A DNA stretch of 64,000 bases from Bdellovibrionales bacterium (GCA_023301025.1 JALZUR010000020.1:62001-126000); one strand, 5' to 3'; numbered from the stretch's first letter, positions 26,018 to 36,013 are shown. Notes: a model not told the origin generated them from the letters alone. Program-made: numbers and translations.

Positions 26018-28300
26018 TCATTTACCTTTTGGACATAAATTTTGTAGTTGCGATCTAAAATTACCAATTTCATCTTCCCAGAATTCACCTTTAAAGTTCC
26101 ATCCATAATCTTTATCTTTTTCGACTGTAGTAGGAATTCTATTTAAATCTTCTTTGGTTTGATCCTGAACTTTACCACCAGATGTTCTATATCTAATATT
26201 TTGCCCTGAATTTGCAAAAACTTCATATCTTAATAGATCATTGTTTCTTAAAACAACATTTAGTCTAGCATCTATGTCAGACATACTGGTTCTAAGCTTA
26301 TTCTCAGCAACAGTAAGGTAACCGTCTCTAAGTTTTGTAGCTCTAGCCACAGCATTTCTGTTCTCAATTTTAAAAGCTTTTATACCTTTATTAAAAGTTG
26401 CTATTCTATATGTAAAGGAAAGCCCTTTCTCATATATTTTTTTTCTCTGACTTTTTAGTCTTTTAGCAAGCTCAGTGTTTTTATTTCTAACAGCTTCACT
26501 CTCTTGCGCTTTTAAATCTTTTGAAGAGGCTGTTAACTCACCTAATTTAGTTGCAAGCTCATTAGTTTTAACTGCAAGCTGTCTAACAAATTGGTTAAAT
26601 CTTGGTATTTCATCGACAACATTATTAAGTTTTTGTTGAGCATCAAGATACTCTCTATCTCTTCCCATCTCTCTAACAACAGATGTTGGAAGACCTTGGT
26701 ATTTAAAAATTTTATCAGTATTTTCATCAGTGATATAAGAGGTTAAAGTCTTGTAGTGTGAGTTGTCAGCTTTTACATAGTTTAAAATATCAGTTTTTTG
26801 CTGAGGATAAGTTGCCTCTAAATAGCTTAGTGTTTTATCAGCATCTGCAAATTGACAAATATTTAAATAACCGATCGTTTGAATAACCTGAGCTTCTGGA
26901 ATAAATGCATCTTTAAAGAAAGGAGACATTAGTGTAAACATATTACCAATTGCACCTTTAAAATCACCTATTTGTAGCTGTGCCCAACCTTTTTCAATTA
27001 AACTATCTACCCATAAAGAATGTGATCTACCAACTTTAGAGTATTCTTTAATAGACTGATCATAAATACCCCTCTCGAATAAGAATCTTGCTAAAGTGAT
27101 GTGAATCAAAGATTTAAAATCTTCATCTGCTGTTTTCTTTTTAAAATAACTTTCTTTTAAAGAGGAAATTGTACGTATACCATTTTGAAGTTTACCCGAC
27201 ATATATTGTGAAGTTGAAAGCAAAAATTGAGCATGGTTATGATCAGGACTCGCTTTACTTACAATTTTAGAATGCACTTCAGCACGCTTGTAATTTTCTT
27301 TAATAAAGTATCCTTTACCAAGAATATAATTGTATTTATCTTTTTGAGCTTGCTCAAGCTTATTATAAACATTTTTAGGAGCTAAACCTTCAGCAATTAA
27401 AGGCTCATATCCTTTTGGAAGATCCTTAATAACTTCAGAAACAGCATTCATTGCATAGTAGTCTGTACTTTTACCAATAACTTTTGCTAATAGTGGAATT
27501 GACTCTGTATACATTTTATTTTTATGAAGACACATACCTCTATAGTACTTGAGTCTAAAATCTTTAGTTTTAACATCTTTTAGATATTCAGTTAAAGGAG
27601 TTACCTCTTCACAAGATTTTTTTTCTTGAAAAAGGATATCTGCCGTTAAAACTTCTAACTGTTTAGGATTTTTAGGATCTTTAAAAAATAAACCTAAAGG
27701 CTTAAATTCTTCATCCCCCTCTGCGGTGAAATTTACAGATTGAACACTTTCAGTCTGAATCACGTTAGGATTTGGGTTTTTTAAAGATAAAGTTCTCTTA
27801 GTAGCAGATTTAACGTCAATTTTTGCAGCCTGTACAACTCTTGAAATTAAGCTTGGCATCTTTTTAACTTTAAGATTAACTTTGCTAATAATTTTAAAAT
27901 TCTTTGACTTTAAAACCATTTTATTAGCACCTAACACCTTTTCTTTTCCAAATTTGTATTTTGGAATAGGTATTATTCTTAGTCTTTTAAGTTTTTCTTC
28001 AAGCATAAGGCGATTTTTACTTTTACCTTTAGCTATCTTTTTTTCATTAGCCGTTAAAGGACTACCTATAGGAGTAGGCCAAGTCACAGCCCTACTTTCA
28101 TACCTTTTTTTATTAAACACAGGGATTCTGAAGTCTTCAGTAATTCCTGAGCTTTCTTTTTCATAAAAACTAGATGCATTAGACTGATCACCTAACTCAA
28201 CATAGTTGTCTTGTGCATATGCTGAACTTAAACCTACTAAGAAAGTAAGCAAGCTTAAGAGTGAAATTTTAAAAAAAGTGTCTTTTGTATATCTAGTCAT
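26018..28300 (-). CDS. Large exported TPR-like protein of the gliding cluster
   Basis: The 760-residue protein has a signal peptide (SLLTFLVGLSSAYA), a basic stretch (about 80-180), a central region of TPR-like helical pairs (about 220-510; KSCEEVTPLTEYL, GKGYFIKENYKRAEVH, SRYLFERGIYDQSIKEYSKVG-type repeats) and a charged helical part (about 560-700). Such scaffolds hold periplasmic complexes together. Its place in the operon points to the gliding machine, and it may correspond to a TPR protein such as GltC/GltI of Myxococcus, but similarity cannot be judged by eye. Confidence 0.6.
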   Translation of the reverse strand: MTRYTKDTFFKISLLSLLTFLVGLSSAYAQDNYVELGDQSNASSFYEKESSGITEDFRIPVFNKKRYESRAVTWPTPIGSPLTANEKKIAKGKSKNRLMLEEKLKRLRIIPIPKYKFGKEKVLGANKMVLKSKNFKIISKVNLKVKKMPSLISRVVQAAKIDVKSATKRTLSLKNPNPNVIQTESVQSVNFTAEGDEEFKPLGLFFKDPKNPKQLEVLTADILFQEKKSCEEVTPLTEYLKDVKTKDFRLKYYRGMCLHKNKMYTESIPLLAKVIGKSTDYYAMNAVSEVIKDLPKGYEPLIAEGLAPKNVYNKLEQAQKDKYNYILGKGYFIKENYKRAEVHSKIVSKASPDHNHAQFLLSTSQYMSGKLQNGIRTISSLKESYFKKKTADEDFKSLIHITLARFLFERGIYDQSIKEYSKVGRSHSLWVDSLIEKGWAQLQIGDFKGAIGNMFTLMSPFFKDAFIPEAQVIQTIGYLNICQFADADKTLSYLEATYPQQKTDILNYVKADNSHYKTLTSYITDENTDKIFKYQGLPTSVVREMGRDREYLDAQQKLNNVVDEIPRFNQFVRQLAVKTNELATKLGELTASSKDLKAQESEAVRNKNTELAKRLKSQRKKIYEKGLSFTYRIATFNKGIKAFKIENRNAVARATKLRDGYLTVAENKLRTSMSDIDARLNVVLRNNDLLRYEVFANSGQNIRYRTSGGKVQDQTKEDLNRIPTTVEKDKDYGWNFKGEFWEDEIGNFRSQLQNLCPKGK

Positions 28301-28312
28301 AATTATTAAACT

Positions 28313-29191
28313 TTAAAAAATGTATGTTAATCCTAAATTTAGTGAAATTGAATCCTGTATTCTTTCTTCTTTTTCAATAAGAGCTGGAACACCATCAGTA
28401 GGTGTACTCACTGCACTTCCACTACCTTGATAAACTTGTTCGTTAAAAAATCTTTGCTTGTAGTCTGCACGAATTAAAAGATGTTTTGAAAGATAAAAGC
28501 TTTGTGAGATTTCAAAACCCAATGCTATAGCATTTTGAGGATCGCCTAAATCATCAGTTACAGCGTTACCTGCACTTACTGTTCCTGAAACTCTACGAGG
28601 CTGGTAGTTCATAAGTCCCAAAGAAACTCCAAAACTTAAGTCAAAATATACAATTCTAGAGCCTAACCAGCTCATCTTAGCGTAAAGGGGCATGAATTTA
28701 CCTGTTAAACCTATATAGTTTGTTGTTCTTGAACCATCAACAAAACCAGACAAGTCTACAACTGCATCTTGAAGTTCATTATCCTCTAAACTCATATACT
28801 GAAACTCACCTTCTAGGCCCCATCTGTCATTAAAGTAGTATCCTAGACCTGCAACCAATCCAAAGCCTTCTGAGTACTCTTCATTAAGCATAAGTGAAGG
28901 AAGAATACTTAAATGAAACTTTTTAGTTTTTGTATACGTTCTATTTTGAATAACTTTAAATTTACCACTTTTTGGCGCCCAGTATTTCTTTTCTAAGCTC
29001 TGGACATCTACTTTTTTAGGTGAAACATTATTTAAACTACTACTAGAAGTTTTAGCTCTACGTTTAACTTTACGTCTTACTTTTTTAACTGGTTCAGTTT
29101 GAAAAGCATCATCTTCCTGAGATAAGGCTTGAACAGGATTAAAAAATGCTATCAGCATTAAAGTCCCTAATATATTTTTCATTTTAAACAT
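28313..29191 (-). CDS. Outer-membrane beta-barrel protein of the gliding cluster
   Basis: The 292-residue protein has a signal peptide (about 1-24), a basic linker rich in Lys/Arg/Ser (30-70) and then an eight-strand-like barrel with alternating hydrophobic residues and Gly/aromatic turns (GFGLVAGLGYYFNDRWGLEGEFQYMSLE; LGFEISQSFYLSKHLLIRADYKQRFF). It ends in SLNLGLTYIF, a terminal-Phe sorting signal for the Bam complex. In Myxococcus, the Glt complex contains outer-membrane barrels GltA, GltB and GltH; this is probably one of that kind. AGGAG precedes ATG 29191. Confidence 0.72.
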   Translation of the reverse strand: MFKMKNILGTLMLIAFFNPVQALSQEDDAFQTEPVKKVRRKVKRRAKTSSSSLNNVSPKKVDVQSLEKKYWAPKSGKFKVIQNRTYTKTKKFHLSILPSLMLNEEYSEGFGLVAGLGYYFNDRWGLEGEFQYMSLEDNELQDAVVDLSGFVDGSRTTNYIGLTGKFMPLYAKMSWLGSRIVYFDLSFGVSLGLMNYQPRRVSGTVSAGNAVTDDLGDPQNAIALGFEISQSFYLSKHLLIRADYKQRFFNEQVYQGSGSAVSTPTDGVPALIEKEERIQDSISLNLGLTYIF

Positions 29192-29212
29192 TTCTTTACT
29201 CCTAGTGATGCA

Positions 29213-30769
29213 TTACCTTGTTGATTTAAAATAGAATGGATATGAAACAGCAACTTCACTACCACCTTTAGGTAGAGGGAAGTTCCATCTCTTAATTTTT
29301 CTTAAAATACAGCCTTCAACCATTTGATTCTTCATAGTTGTTGATTTCACGTTTTGAGAAATAACACGACCTTGAGGACTGATAACAAACTCAACTTTAA
29401 TTTTTCCATATAAACTTGGATTAGCAGTAAGTTGCCTCTCATAGCAGTACCTAATTGCACCAATATGCTTTTGAACTACACTCTTGATTTGTGCGGCTGT
29501 AAGACCACCTTCGATCTCAGTCTCTGATTCTAACCCAGAAACAGATGCTCCACCAACACTTCCACCAGAAAGACTACCAAGACTTCCTGAAACGTTAGAC
29601 CCGCCAGCAGTACCATTTGTGTTAACTCCACCTACTCTAAAAGAACCAGTCTTTGCTGCAGATGACAGTTGGCCACCTTTTTTTAGATCATTAAGTGAGG
29701 CAAAACCACGACCGGAGTCTTTTGTACCAGCCTTAACACCTTTACTTCTGATAAGCTTAGCATTACTTGCAGCTCGAGCAGAAACTTTATTTACAAGAGA
29801 ACTTAAACCTGCAGCTTTAATACTGTTGGCAACTTTTGATACCTTTTTATTAACTTTTCTGTTGCTCCTAGATGCTGCCAAAGTTTTTGATTTAGACTTT
29901 GGTACATTTATTTTTGGTGAAGCAGAGGCTTTCTTTTTTGCAACTTTTTTAGGTTTTTTTGAAACTTTTGTCTTTTTTGGCTTTTCTAATTTTTTTGCTA
30001 ACTTTTTAGCTTTCTTTTTTTGTTTTTCTATAGTTTTTTTATCAAACATAAGTTTCGTATATTGATTTTCATCAAGCTTTTCAGGAGCTGATGATAAAGC
30101 CATAGGTATTAAAAACATAGCAAGTAAGAATACAAAAACTGAACCAAAAGCTGTTGCCATTGGGCGAACAAGATCTTGCGGAAATAATTTCCAAATACTT
30201 TCTTCTTCAGCTTCAAACATACTACTTTTAACAAGTCTTGTTTTAACTTGAATATCACCAATTTCTAGCTCTTTCCAATTCGAATTATCTGCAACAGGTA
30301 CATCATAATACTTTTTATTGAATCTAACTTTAGCTTTCTTTTTAGAAGGGTGAAGGTAAGATTCCCAAAGCTCATCTTTATAAAAAACAGCTACCTGTTG
30401 ATAAATTTTAGCATTCGGCCCATCTACACTGATTTTTCTAGACTCTTTAAAGATATTAAATTCTTCAAGTTCAATATTATTTACAACTAATTTATGAGAA
30501 CCTATGGTTAGTGTTGAGCTATCTGTGAGACTAGACTCTGTAATAGAAACTTTATTGATCCAAGTTCCACTTTCACTACATAAATCAACAATTAGCCATT
30601 GATTATTTTTGAATTCTAAACTTGCATGCACTAATTCTACATCGTCACCAATAATTCTTATGTCACAGGTTCTACCTGATCCTATTTTGAATAAGCCATC
30701 TTTAGGTTTTACTCTAAAGCGTTTTATTACTTGTCCATCATGCTCATGCTGTATTAACAATTCTTTCAC
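29213..30769 (-). CDS. gltG: FHA-domain / TonB-like gliding protein (GltG/PglI-like)
   Basis: The 518-residue protein has a cytoplasmic FHA domain (about 1-100; FKIGSGRTCDIRI, VHASLEFKN, ESGTWINK) that binds phosphothreonine. One transmembrane segment follows (about 203-226), then a Lys/Pro/Ala-rich periplasmic arm (about 245-335), a Gly/Ser linker and the AgmX/PglI C-terminal domain (about 420-518; HIGAIRYCYERQLTANPSLYGKI, VEGCILRKIKRWNFPLPKGG). The last domain is TonB-like, suggesting that it carries force from the inner-membrane motor to the outer membrane. GltG in Myxococcus has this architecture. Confidence 0.82.
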   Translation of the reverse strand: MKELLIQHEHDGQVIKRFRVKPKDGLFKIGSGRTCDIRIIGDDVELVHASLEFKNNQWLIVDLCSESGTWINKVSITESSLTDSSTLTIGSHKLVVNNIELEEFNIFKESRKISVDGPNAKIYQQVAVFYKDELWESYLHPSKKKAKVRFNKKYYDVPVADNSNWKELEIGDIQVKTRLVKSSMFEAEEESIWKLFPQDLVRPMATAFGSVFVFLLAMFLIPMALSSAPEKLDENQYTKLMFDKKTIEKQKKKAKKLAKKLEKPKKTKVSKKPKKVAKKKASASPKINVPKSKSKTLAASRSNRKVNKKVSKVANSIKAAGLSSLVNKVSARAASNAKLIRSKGVKAGTKDSGRGFASLNDLKKGGQLSSAAKTGSFRVGGVNTNGTAGGSNVSGSLGSLSGGSVGGASVSGLESETEIEGGLTAAQIKSVVQKHIGAIRYCYERQLTANPSLYGKIKVEFVISPQGRVISQNVKSTTMKNQMVEGCILRKIKRWNFPLPKGGSEVAVSYPFYFKSTR

Positions 30770-30775
30770 TTTGGC

Positions 30776-31024
30776 CTACCTTAAAAAATGAACCGTTTTT
30801 TTGATTTCTTTATTCATCTCTCTTTTTTTCTCATAAAGAGGTAAGAAATCTTTATCACTTTTTTGTAAAACATAGTCTCCAGTGGGTGTTCTGATTTCAC
30901 CATCGATATCAGCTCCCTCCAAGTCTATAGTTTGTCTGTTTTTCTTTTTAGCAATAGCCGTACTTAAAAAAGAAGTAGAGAAAGAAATTACTAATATAAA
31001 TGAAATAAATAATTTACTTTTCAT
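30776..31024 (-). CDS. Small exported protein in the GltF position
   Basis: The 82-residue protein has a signal sequence or N-terminal anchor (about 1-25, FISFILVISFSTSFLSTAIA) and a short polar mature part (EGADIDGEIRTPTGDYVLQKS) with no domain I recognise. It overlaps the upstream TPR lipoprotein gene by 11 bp and is 6 bp from the FHA gene, so it is an integral operon member. In Myxococcus a small protein, GltF, occupies a comparable place; homology is not shown here. Confidence 0.6.
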   Translation of the reverse strand: MKSKLFISFILVISFSTSFLSTAIAKKKNRQTIDLEGADIDGEIRTPTGDYVLQKSDKDFLPLYEKKREMNKEIKKTVHFLR

Positions 31025-31988
31025 TCTTTTTTTCTCCTTCAGTTGCTTCCTTTAATCTCTGTTCGACATAATCTAATTGAACCTTTATTTTATTTTGATA
31101 ATTAGTGTCTATTGAGGCGATACTTCTAGACTTTTGTCCTGCATTTTTAGCTTTTATATAGTAAGATTTAGCTAGTTCCCATTTCTTTAAAAATTTATAA
31201 GCTTCAGCTATTTGAAAGTAATATGGGCCTTTGTCTGCAATATTTTTAGCAATAAATTTATAGTGCTTAATACTCTTCTCTTTTTGATCAGTATAAAAAA
31301 GTGAAGTCGCTAATGCGCCTCTAAAATCTAAATCTTTAAAATAAGTTGATGTGAGTTTATTATAATAAGATAATGCTTCTTTAAAGTTTCTATCACTGTA
31401 TTCAATGTCTCCAATAAATCTTAAGATAGTTTTATTATCAGAATTTTTCTTTCTAACTAAATTCATCAAATCAAAAGCTTGAGAATGTCTTTCTGTTTTC
31501 CAAAAAATTCTTGCTAACTGAAACTTTATAACTTCATTATCTGGAGATTTCTTTAAAGCAAGGTTACACATCCACTCAGCTCTTTGGAAATCCTTATATT
31601 TTTCAGATGCTACCAAACTCTTGTAGTATGCAGCCCATGGTGCTTTTAAATGATTATGTGAAAAGATATCTGCAATTTTTGATAAAGTAGTCCAGTCTTT
31701 GTCGTAAATACAACTCTGACCAGATTCTAAAAGGCTTCTCCATTTCTCTTTTTCAAAATTTACATACTTTTTACAATCAAAACGACCTCTCTTTTGAGTA
31801 ATCTTAATTCCTTTTGAGTAGCTCAAATCAATTTTTGATACATCTTTATCAGAAGTAGATTCATCTTTTTTAGTTTTTAAAAGCTTCTTATCTGAACTAG
31901 CAGGAGTTCTTTCATCAGATTTTTTTTCTGCTGAAGAACAAGAAGCTAAAATAAATAAAAGTACAAATAAATATTTAAAATTCTTCAT
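31014..31988 (-). CDS. gltE: TPR lipoprotein of the gliding cluster (GltE/AglT-like)
   Basis: The protein of about 324 residues has a lipobox (FVLLFILASC, Cys about 17), a low-complexity Lys/Ser linker and TPR repeats over most of its length (WMCNLALKKSPDNEVIKFQLARIFW; LRFIGDIEYSDRNFKEALSYYNKL; YYFQIAEAYKFLKKWELAKSYY). Myxococcus GltE is a TPR lipoprotein of the outer membrane required for gliding. ATG 31986-31988 overlaps the stop of the preceding gene (ATGA), supporting co-translation. Confidence 0.75.
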   Translation of the reverse strand: MKNFKYLFVLLFILASCSSAEKKSDERTPASSDKKLLKTKKDESTSDKDVSKIDLSYSKGIKITQKRGRFDCKKYVNFEKEKWRSLLESGQSCIYDKDWTTLSKIADIFSHNHLKAPWAAYYKSLVASEKYKDFQRAEWMCNLALKKSPDNEVIKFQLARIFWKTERHSQAFDLMNLVRKKNSDNKTILRFIGDIEYSDRNFKEALSYYNKLTSTYFKDLDFRGALATSLFYTDQKEKSIKHYKFIAKNIADKGPYYFQIAEAYKFLKKWELAKSYYIKAKNAGQKSRSIASIDTNYQNKIKVQLDYVEQRLKEATEGEKKNEK

Positions 31989-34924
31989 CAATTACCTCTT
32001 GGACCTGCAGAACTAGGAAGTCTTACTTTAGATTTATAAACAATTTTTTCATCTAAATTAACAACATCAAAAAGGGATTTAACTTTACCCATACTACCGT
32101 CTCTAAATTGAGCAGACTTAGAAACTTCTGTTGCTTGATTTAATACTTCAGCAGATTTTTCTTCAAATGGCATAATAATGTTTGCTAGCTCTTGCTTTAA
32201 TGCCTCAGTCTCTTCGGGACCAAATGCTGAAGGGGCCTTTAAAGTTTTTAAGTCACGCACATATGAATCATAAAGCTCAGATAAACCAATTAAAGAGCTA
32301 ATTATATACTTTTGATCATCTGAGGCTAAAGCTTTTTGAAATAGATTTTGGGCATAATCAAGAATTTGTGTTTTTGTCTGAATTCCAGAAACTATGGTAT
32401 TCATTGAGCGATTACTTATTCTAGCTTTTAAAAACTCTTCAGACTTAGACATGCCTCTATAGTAATAAAGTGGACCTTTTTGAGAGTCGTTTAACTTTGT
32501 TCTTCTAATCTCTTTATAAACAAAGTCATACAGATTTTTTTTATTTCCTTGTCTTTTAAGATATCCAATTTTACTATTTAATGCTCTTTGAGCAATATTT
32601 TTATTTGGATTATTTATAAACTCATTTAATTTTGCTTGATACCAACCAGAACCATCTAGACGAGTATCAACTGAGAAGAATGACGAAACAGCAATATCTT
32701 TAAAAATACCAGGTTTCAGCATAATTCCACTAAAGTTCTTAGCTGCTAACTCATAGTTTCCAGAAGAAAGCATGTACGAAGATGTTAGGTAAAACCATTT
32801 GTTAGCATTTTTAACATCTATCTTTTCTAAGATTTTAGTAACACCAACAGCTTTTTCAGGCTCAGCCATCATTTCATAAATCTCTACAGCTTTCACTAAG
32901 CCTGGTATTACATTTTTATGCTTAGGGTGGAGCTTATAAAAAGAAATATAATTTTCAGCTGTTTTATCATACTCTTTAAGGTTAAAATGAAGTGTAATTT
33001 TATTCCATCTGGCTTCATCAATATACTCAGAATTTTTATTTTCATTAATAAACTGATTGTATCGTTTAAGAGCTTGCCTATAATTTTTTGCTTTTTCTAA
33101 GACTTCAACTTCAGAAAAGAACGACTGTTCAAAAAGTTTTTGAAGACTTGCAGCTCTTTTAGGATCAGATTCTGTTTTCTTCCAACCTTTAGCAAATTTT
33201 TGTATTTCTACGTACTCTTTTTTAGAGTTTAGTATATCTAAGAATAAATCTTGAGACTTTTTTCCTTTTTCTTCTTTGTAAAACCTTTTACCTAAACTTA
33301 ACAAAAGTGGAGATGCTTGGTCATAATCTTTTTGTGTATAGTCATAAAGAGCTACTTTAAATGCAATTCCTAAGTACTCTTTTCCTTTTGGAAAATCAGT
33401 CATATATTTTTTAGACAATTCTTTAAAGCGTTCTTCATTTTTTTTATCTTTAAAAACTGTTTTAAATGCTTTATCAAAACTAAAAATAGCTGCATATCTT
33501 GCTTTGTGCTTTCTTTCTTTATCTTTAGTAGAATTACCTACTTTATCGTACTCTTTTGAAGCTTCAACAAGTTTACCTAAACCAAAAATATGTTCAGCAA
33601 AGAAAAATCTCATTTTACTATTTTCATCAGTTGCTGGTTTTTTGTAAAGATGAACCCTAAAGGCAATTTCTGCAACTTTTGCAAAAACAGGATTTTTCCT
33701 CTGTTTTTCATAAGAATTCAACCACTTAATTGCTAGGTTTTTTGAAATCTTATCTACTTCTTCTTGGCAAAAAGATTTATCAAGATCAGGATTTTTAGCT
33801 GTTGTTTTAAGGCATGTTTTATTAAATGACCAAAGAGCTTTTGCAGATTTTTTATACTTTAACTGTCTGTCATAGTTTTTCGCTAACTCTTTATAAAAAT
33901 GAGTTTCATCTTTATGATCTTTAAATTTACTAATTAAATTTAAAAGTATCGCTTCTTGATTGATATTTTTACCATGTCTTTCATAAATTTTAGAAAGTCT
34001 TCTTAACGATGGTACGGGATCCTTAGAACCAGCTAGATTTACAAAATAATTAACAGCATTTTCACCTTTTCTAACTGAACTGTAAAAAAGTGCCATATCA
34101 ATTAAAGCTTCGTTTCTTAAATCTAACCTTTGATCTAACCCTTGTCTTTCTACATTAACACCAAAAGCAATAACTTTTTCTAAATCAGAAATTGCCTGCT
34201 CAAATCCTTTTAAGTTGTAGTAAGACCATGCACTTTTATAAATTCCATAAGGATAGACTTTTGAAGTCTTATATTTCTTTACTCTTGAGTAGAAAGCTAA
34301 AGCTCTTTTAAATTTTACAGCATTAAAATTGATTTCACCAACAGCCATATAGGCATCAGGTACTAATTTTGATTTTGGCTTTTTCTTAAGTAAACTGATA
34401 AAAGTTTTTTCTGCAAGATCTTTTTCACCAATTTGTAGATGTGCGTAAGCTTTGTTAAACATTACCTGATCTAGTTCACGGTATTTTGGAAATTTTGTAT
34501 TAATCTTTCCGTATTCAGCAATGGCTTTTCTAATTATATTTTTTTCTTTAAGACTTTTAACTTCTGCTGGTAAAAAAGAAATAACCCCTTTTTCATCTTT
34601 GATTTGATTAACAAACCTTGCAGTTTTTGCTCTACTCATGTAAAGCTCGGCTAGCCTGTAGATTAAACCAGGCTCCATGCTAGTTCCTTTATACTTGGCT
34701 ATTAGAGTCTTTATCTGCTCCAACGCTCGCACCTCTGATTGAGATACTAAAACTTCTGTTTTTAAAAGTTTTTTCTGAGATGAACCATTTTCTAAATCTT
34801 TTTCACTAACCTTTAAAGATTCAATTTCATCATCTGGCTTAAGATTATCGCTTTGAGCAACAGCAGTGTTAGAAACAATAGCAAATGATGTTAATAGTAA
34901 AAGTATCTTTAAAAAATTGTTCAT
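31988..34924 (-). CDS. gltD: Large periplasmic TPR protein (GltD/AgmU-like)
   Basis: The protein of about 978 residues has a signal peptide (LKILLLLTSFAIVSNTAVA) and many TPR-type helical pairs along its length (IRKAIAEYGKINTKFPKYRELDQ; AYMAVGEINFNAVKFKRALAFY; YNLKGFEQAISDLEKV; WNKITLHFNLKEYDKTAENY). GltD (AgmU) of Myxococcus is a large periplasmic TPR protein of the gliding complex, and the order GltD-GltE-small-GltG is the same here. ATG 34922-34924 starts two bases after the stop of the ExbD gene, with GGTGG just upstream. Confidence 0.72.
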   Translation of the reverse strand: MNNFLKILLLLTSFAIVSNTAVAQSDNLKPDDEIESLKVSEKDLENGSSQKKLLKTEVLVSQSEVRALEQIKTLIAKYKGTSMEPGLIYRLAELYMSRAKTARFVNQIKDEKGVISFLPAEVKSLKEKNIIRKAIAEYGKINTKFPKYRELDQVMFNKAYAHLQIGEKDLAEKTFISLLKKKPKSKLVPDAYMAVGEINFNAVKFKRALAFYSRVKKYKTSKVYPYGIYKSAWSYYNLKGFEQAISDLEKVIAFGVNVERQGLDQRLDLRNEALIDMALFYSSVRKGENAVNYFVNLAGSKDPVPSLRRLSKIYERHGKNINQEAILLNLISKFKDHKDETHFYKELAKNYDRQLKYKKSAKALWSFNKTCLKTTAKNPDLDKSFCQEEVDKISKNLAIKWLNSYEKQRKNPVFAKVAEIAFRVHLYKKPATDENSKMRFFFAEHIFGLGKLVEASKEYDKVGNSTKDKERKHKARYAAIFSFDKAFKTVFKDKKNEERFKELSKKYMTDFPKGKEYLGIAFKVALYDYTQKDYDQASPLLLSLGKRFYKEEKGKKSQDLFLDILNSKKEYVEIQKFAKGWKKTESDPKRAASLQKLFEQSFFSEVEVLEKAKNYRQALKRYNQFINENKNSEYIDEARWNKITLHFNLKEYDKTAENYISFYKLHPKHKNVIPGLVKAVEIYEMMAEPEKAVGVTKILEKIDVKNANKWFYLTSSYMLSSGNYELAAKNFSGIMLKPGIFKDIAVSSFFSVDTRLDGSGWYQAKLNEFINNPNKNIAQRALNSKIGYLKRQGNKKNLYDFVYKEIRRTKLNDSQKGPLYYYRGMSKSEEFLKARISNRSMNTIVSGIQTKTQILDYAQNLFQKALASDDQKYIISSLIGLSELYDSYVRDLKTLKAPSAFGPEETEALKQELANIIMPFEEKSAEVLNQATEVSKSAQFRDGSMGKVKSLFDVVNLDEKIVYKSKVRLPSSAGPRGN

Positions 34925-34926
34925 GA

Positions 34927-35442
34927 TCAACCACCACCATCAAGCGCTGCAAGTCTTAAATCTCCGTAACCTGCCATAGTTGCTGTGTATAAAATTTTTC
35001 TCAATATTGAGTAGTCTAGCTCTTTATCAGCTTGCATTAAAAGCTTTCCATCAAATTTTATTTCTGGATTCTTTTTTGAAAGCTCTTCAATTTTCTTAGC
35101 TTCTTTGTTTAACTCTTTAAATAAGTTATCAATATAATCTTCATCAGTTTTAGAAATATCACTTTCTAAAATTTTTCCATTATCAATGGTTGCTACTTTT
35201 ATTTCGTTTACAAAAACACCTTTTTTAGAAACTAAAAGCAGTAAAGCCTCATTAGGCGTCGAAGCTGTTATTGATGCAGGTAAAACTAAACCATCAACAT
35301 TTTTTACTTCTAATGAAGATGTGTCATAACTTTTAAGTAAAAACACAATCATTATGGTAAACATGTCTACCATTGCGGTAAGCTGTAATGTAAAGCCCGC
35401 ATCTTTTTGTGATTTTCTAACAATATCGTGAATAATTGACAT
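34927..35442 (-). CDS. ExbD/TolR-family motor protein with conserved Asp (AglQ/AglS-type)
   Basis: The 171-residue protein has a short cytoplasmic N-terminus, one transmembrane helix (about 17-37) and a periplasmic ExbD domain. The helix reads LTAMVDMFTIMIVFLLKSY and keeps the Asp that relays protons in ExbD, TolR and MotB. It partners the channel protein at 36069-36722. It probably forms the working proton path together with the preceding ExbD paralogue. In Myxococcus two such proteins (AglQ, AglS) serve the gliding motor; which one this matches is not clear. Confidence 0.85.
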   Translation of the reverse strand: MSIIHDIVRKSQKDAGFTLQLTAMVDMFTIMIVFLLKSYDTSSLEVKNVDGLVLPASITASTPNEALLLLVSKKGVFVNEIKVATIDNGKILESDISKTDEDYIDNLFKELNKEAKKIEELSKKNPEIKFDGKLLMQADKELDYSILRKILYTATMAGYGDLRLAALDGGG

Positions 35443-35455
35443 TTATATACCTCAC

Positions 35456-36013
35456 TTAATCCGTAATATTACCAAAAGAGATATCTGGAAACAGAATATC
35501 TGTTTGAGTTGATTTTCCATCTTTGTCCACAAATGCTATCATTCTTGATGAATCTGTTTTTCTCATAACATCTAATAATTTTACGATATTATCGTATTTA
35601 GTCTTATCCCCAGGTGTAACTTTAGCACTCATTTGATTGGGGTATGATTTTTTTATAGCTATAATCTCATCTTTAATAACTGAAAGATTTAACTCTTTTT
35701 TAGCGTTAGATGTGATTGTTTTTGTTCTAACAACTTTTTTGTCCACTTGTGCTTGAACCACTACAGAGTTGTCATTTTTTACAAATATATCTAAATCAAA
35801 ATCAATTTTATTTTTATCTTCATCTTTTTTTTCTTGGACTTGATCTGATAAAACAGGAAGACTCGTTTCAAGCATTTTTAATGTTGCAAAGGATGTCTGT
35901 AAAAGTAAAACAGGAATCAACGTAACCATTAAAGCGAGTAGCGGCGATAAATCTACCTCAGTGCTCACTTCACCTTCTTGTTGATCTTCTATAAAGTCTT
36001 TTAAATTAAACAT
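35456..36013 (-). CDS. ExbD/TolR-family protein lacking the transmembrane Asp (AglQ/AglS-type)
   Basis: The 185-residue ExbD-like protein has one transmembrane helix (about 21-43) and a periplasmic domain with the typical end SRMIAFVDKDGKSTQTDILFPDISFG. Where ExbD proteins have P-L-I-D, this one reads LSPLLALMVTLIP, so the proton-carrying Asp is replaced by Ala, although an acidic residue (EVDLSP) precedes the helix. It may be a structural subunit in a heteromeric motor. GAGGAAG precedes ATG 36013. Confidence 0.82.
   Translation of the reverse strand: MFNLKDFIEDQQEGEVSTEVDLSPLLALMVTLIPVLLLQTSFATLKMLETSLPVLSDQVQEKKDEDKNKIDFDLDIFVKNDNSVVVQAQVDKKVVRTKTITSNAKKELNLSVIKDEIIAIKKSYPNQMSAKVTPGDKTKYDNIVKLLDVMRKTDSSRMIAFVDKDGKSTQTDILFPDISFGNITD

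Noticed and set aside
29484-30065. Long plus-strand frame (about 193 codons) opposite the FHA/TonB-like gene
   Set aside because: It mirrors the Lys/Ala/Pro/Ser-rich coding strand and gives a low-complexity Leu/Phe/Pro protein with no ribosome site; it is a shadow of the real gene.
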